This document shows, piece by piece, positions 62,043-64,000 of a DNA stretch of 64,000 nt. Every line of letters starts with the position of its first letter. Position 1 is the stretch's first letter. The notes below the pieces were generated by a model that was not told the origin of the DNA, ran no database searches, and was given only the letters and a program-made list of their open reading frames with translations. This DNA comes from Bacteroidetes bacterium RIFCSPLOWO2_12_FULL_35_15. GTDB taxonomy: Bacteria; Bacteroidota; Bacteroidia; 2-12-FULL-35-15. The position numbers and the translations under genes are program-made. The stretch spans positions 157,771 through 221,770 of the forward strand of contig MEPB01000049.1 in assembly GCA_001769385.1 (NCBI GenBank). Reading direction: 5' to 3'.

Positions 62043-64000
62043 ATGAAGAAGCATTTCATTCCTGTCATTTTTAGTTTATTATTTTTTATTTTCCATTTAT
62101 TTAGCTTTTCGCAGAATACTCAACTCGATTCACTTTTAACTGCACTTAAAACAGTTAAAGAAGATACTTCTAAAGTAAATATCCTCAATGATATTTTTTT
62201 AGAATATGAATATACGGATTATAAAAAGGCCAAAGAATATTTGAACAAAGCGCTTGAACTTTCTCAAAGGATAGATTATAAGAAAGGGCTTGGCACAACG
62301 TATATGTACTTGGGCTTTTATGCTGAAGACAATGGGGATTATCCGGATGCCTTAAAAAATTACGTTGCTTCTTTGAAAATAAGAGAAGAAATTGGTGACA
62401 AAGCAAACATTCCTTCTTCCTATAGTAATATCGGTAGCATAAAAATTGCCCAAGGCAATTACTCAGAAGCATTGGAAAATTTCAATGCTGCTTTGAGATC
62501 AAATATGGCGATTGATGACAAAATTGGGATGGGGCAGTCGTATAATAATATCGGGGCCGTGTATAACTCTCAAGGGAATTACTCAGAAGCATTAAAAAAT
62601 TATTTTGCTTCTTTAAGAATAAAAGAAGAATTAAATGATAAGAAAGGCCAGGCTGCATCTTACAATAACATCGGGGCTATTTATAATCTCCAAAAGAATT
62701 ATGCTGCCGCATTAAAAAATTATTTTATTTCTTTAAAAATAAGGGAAGAAATTGGCGACAAAAAAGGCATTGCAGCTTCTTATAATAATATCGGAACTGT
62801 TTATGATGTTCAGGGTAATTATTCCCAAGCATTAATAAATCACCTGGCTTCTTTAAAAATAAAAAAGGAAATAGGCGCCAAAGCAGGTATGGCATTTTCT
62901 TATAATAATATTGGGAATGTTTATGCTGCTCAGGGTAATTACCCCGAGGCACTAAAAAATCAGTTTGCTTCCTTAAAAATTCAAGAAGCAATAGGTGACC
63001 AATCCGGTATTGCAGCATCTTTTTGTAATATTGGAATTATTTTAACAAAGCAAAAGAAATATAATGATTCTGAGAATTATTTTATTAAAGCATTGGAGTT
63101 AGCAAAAAAAATCGGGTATAAAGAATTACTAAGAGATACTTATATCAGTTTGACAAACTTAGATAGCATCAGAGGCAATTTTAAAGTCGCCTATGAAAAT
63201 CACAAATTATATGTTCTTTACCGGGATAGTCTGGATAATGAAGAAACCAGAAAAAAAACAATTCAAAGTCAGATGACCTATGATTTTGAAAAAAAAGAGT
63301 TAGCAACACAAGCAGAACAAGATAAAAAAGATGCAGTAGCAAAGGCAGATAAAAAAAGACATCAGCTATTTCTTTTCTTCTTAGCAGCGTTGGCTTTGGC
63401 TATAGGGGTTATTGCTGTTGTAATATTCAGAGGATTACAACAAAGTAAAAAAGCAAAAAAAGTAATTGAATTGCAGCGGGATGAAATATCAGAACAAAAA
63501 GAAACAGTGGAACATCAAAAAGTTTTAGTAGAAGAGAAACAAAAAGAAATAGTGGATAGTATTACTTATGCAAAAAGAATACAATACACACTGCTTGCTA
63601 ATAAGCAATTGCTGGACGATAACTTAAGTAGGAATGTCAATCTGAGTTCATACAAAGGAGGAGTATCGAGAAATGAATATTCCGAGGTAGTTCTCCATAC
63701 ATCCGCCAAAGGGGCGGACACTCGAACCGACAGTAATTATTTTGTTTTATTTAAACCAAAAGATATTGTAAGCGGAGATTTTTACTGGGCTTCAGAAAAA
63801 AGCCGGCAGTCAACAATAAACAAAAATGAAAAAATAAAAAGGTTTTACATTGCAGCCTGTGATTCAACCGGACATGGTGTGCCGGGAGCATTTATGAGTT
63901 TACTCAATATCTCATTTTTAAATGAGGCTGTGAACGAAAAAAACATTGTTGAGCCACATGAGATATTAGATCATGTCCGCAAACGATTAATTGAAAATAT
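62043..64000 (+). CDS. TPR-SpoIIE phosphatase sensor (3' end beyond window)
   Basis: At least 652 residues, continuing past the window end. The signal peptide ends LFSFSQ. About eight tetratricopeptide units of 40 residues (to about 375; 'SYNNIGAVYNSQGNYSEALKNY') form the periplasmic part. A membrane helix (about 440-465, FLFFLAALALAIGVIAVVIF) leads to a coiled coil and the SpoIIE/PP2C domain (from about 566: DIVSGDFYW, DSTGHGVPGAFMS). Between SITYAKRIQYTLL and DIVSGDFYW it has ~35 extra residues (about 531-565) missing from the similar region of the 31832 protein; they look like translated repeat DNA. Paired with the 31832 gene as a second PP2C sensor. Confidence 0.9.
   Translation, partial: MKKHFIPVIFSLLFFIFHLFSFSQNTQLDSLLTALKTVKEDTSKVNILNDIFLEYEYTDYKKAKEYLNKALELSQRIDYKKGLGTTYMYLGFYAEDNGDYPDALKNYVASLKIREEIGDKANIPSSYSNIGSIKIAQGNYSEALENFNAALRSNMAIDDKIGMGQSYNNIGAVYNSQGNYSEALKNYFASLRIKEELNDKKGQAASYNNIGAIYNLQKNYAAALKNYFISLKIREEIGDKKGIAASYNNIGTVYDVQGNYSQALINHLASLKIKKEIGAKAGMAFSYNNIGNVYAAQGNYPEALKNQFASLKIQEAIGDQSGIAASFCNIGIILTKQKKYNDSENYFIKALELAKKIGYKELLRDTYISLTNLDSIRGNFKVAYENHKLYVLYRDSLDNEETRKKTIQSQMTYDFEKKELATQAEQDKKDAVAKADKKRHQLFLFFLAALALAIGVIAVVIFRGLQQSKKAKKVIELQRDEISEQKETVEHQKVLVEEKQKEIVDSITYAKRIQYTLLANKQLLDDNLSRNVNLSSYKGGVSRNEYSEVVLHTSAKGADTRTDSNYFVLFKPKDIVSGDFYWASEKSRQSTINKNEKIKRFYIAACDSTGHGVPGAFMSLLNISFLNEAVNEKNIVEPHEILDHVRKRLIEN
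62290..63030 (+). repeat. Tandem 120-bp coding repeats (TPR units)
   Basis: Near-identical 120-bp units, recognisable by TATAATAATATCGG-like starts at about 62541, 62661, 62781 and 62901, encode successive 40-residue TPRs of the SpoIIE sensor. Earlier and later units are more diverged. High DNA identity suggests recent unit duplication. Confidence 0.8.
63635..63732. repeat. Likely repeat element inside the SpoIIE gene
   Basis: A 98-bp stretch with imperfect inverted ends (TGTCAATCTGAG at the left; CTCGAACCGACA at the right) and an inner hairpin TCCGCC-AAAGG-GGCGGA (63702-63718). Its composition differs from the surrounding gene and it encodes a segment absent from the sister protein. It reads through in frame with no stop codon. 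Confidence 0.5.

Noticed and set aside
62290..63030. Possible CRISPR-like regular repeats
   Set aside because: The 120-bp period is that of coding TPR units, with no spacer-repeat pattern and no cas genes.

Overview
The window is AT-rich DNA from a Gram-negative member of the Bacteroidota. Several independent signs agree. There are type IX secretion (T9SS) C-terminal sorting domains of both the short 'PNP' type and the gliding-motility-associated type. There is a PorP/SprF family outer-membrane protein and a very large SprB/PKD repeat adhesin. Promoter -7 boxes of the Bacteroidota form TAnnTTTG lie in front of many genes, and Shine-Dalgarno sequences are almost absent. lpxB shows a lipopolysaccharide outer membrane. 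The genus cannot be named from the sequence. No tRNA, rRNA, CRISPR array, prophage or complete insertion sequence was seen; the one RNA gene found is the SRP RNA.

Layout. 0.1-6 kb: a secreted TPR-CHAT protease, YajQ, a CtlX-type guanidino/ureido hydrolase and a VanX-like dipeptidase lipoprotein. 6-20 kb: a surface and secretion block with PorP/SprF, three T9SS-exported proteins, a beta-helix lipoprotein and a 1912-residue PorE-like periplasmic protein (TPR, PD40 propeller, regulatory-like domain, coiled coil, three SPOR domains), followed by ClpS, an M48 lipoprotein protease and a miniature T9SS cargo. 20-30.5 kb: mostly housekeeping and envelope genes (DUF3108, miaA, an MFS transporter, DUF2279, SpoIID, lpxB, surE, ispH). 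30.7-38.2 kb: an accessory stretch with a propeller-PAS-SpoIIE sensor phosphatase, a LuxR-type regulator, an Imm5-like orphan immunity protein and small unknowns. 38.2-40.6 kb: DinB, a Sua5/YrdC protein, transaldolase and the SRP RNA. 40.6-49.4 kb: the 2159-residue adhesin and a dehydrogenase/crotonase fusion. 49.5-64 kb: a sensing and stress block with two hybrid PAS histidine kinases, a TauE/SafE transporter, a tandem universal stress protein, FtsH with a tiny proline-rich follower, DUF4136, Nudix, a di-haem cytochrome c peroxidase and a TPR-SpoIIE phosphatase cut by the window end.

How the parts work together. The T9SS cargo proteins, PorP/SprF and the PorE-like protein point to active type IX export and probably adhesion or gliding. 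The right-hand block looks like a redox and stress response set: an FNR-type palindrome precedes the universal stress protein, and similar 5-4-5 palindromes occur in other promoter regions.

Between genes lie several families of small palindromic elements. Two copies of a ~162 bp MITE, in opposite orientation about 49 kb apart, are both flanked by TTA/TAA direct repeats. A different 103 bp element also has TTA flanks. These elements, the SPOR-bearing PorE-like protein, the miniature T9SS cargo, an apparent repeat inserted in frame into a SpoIIE protein and the FNR-like sites are the observations most worth following up.
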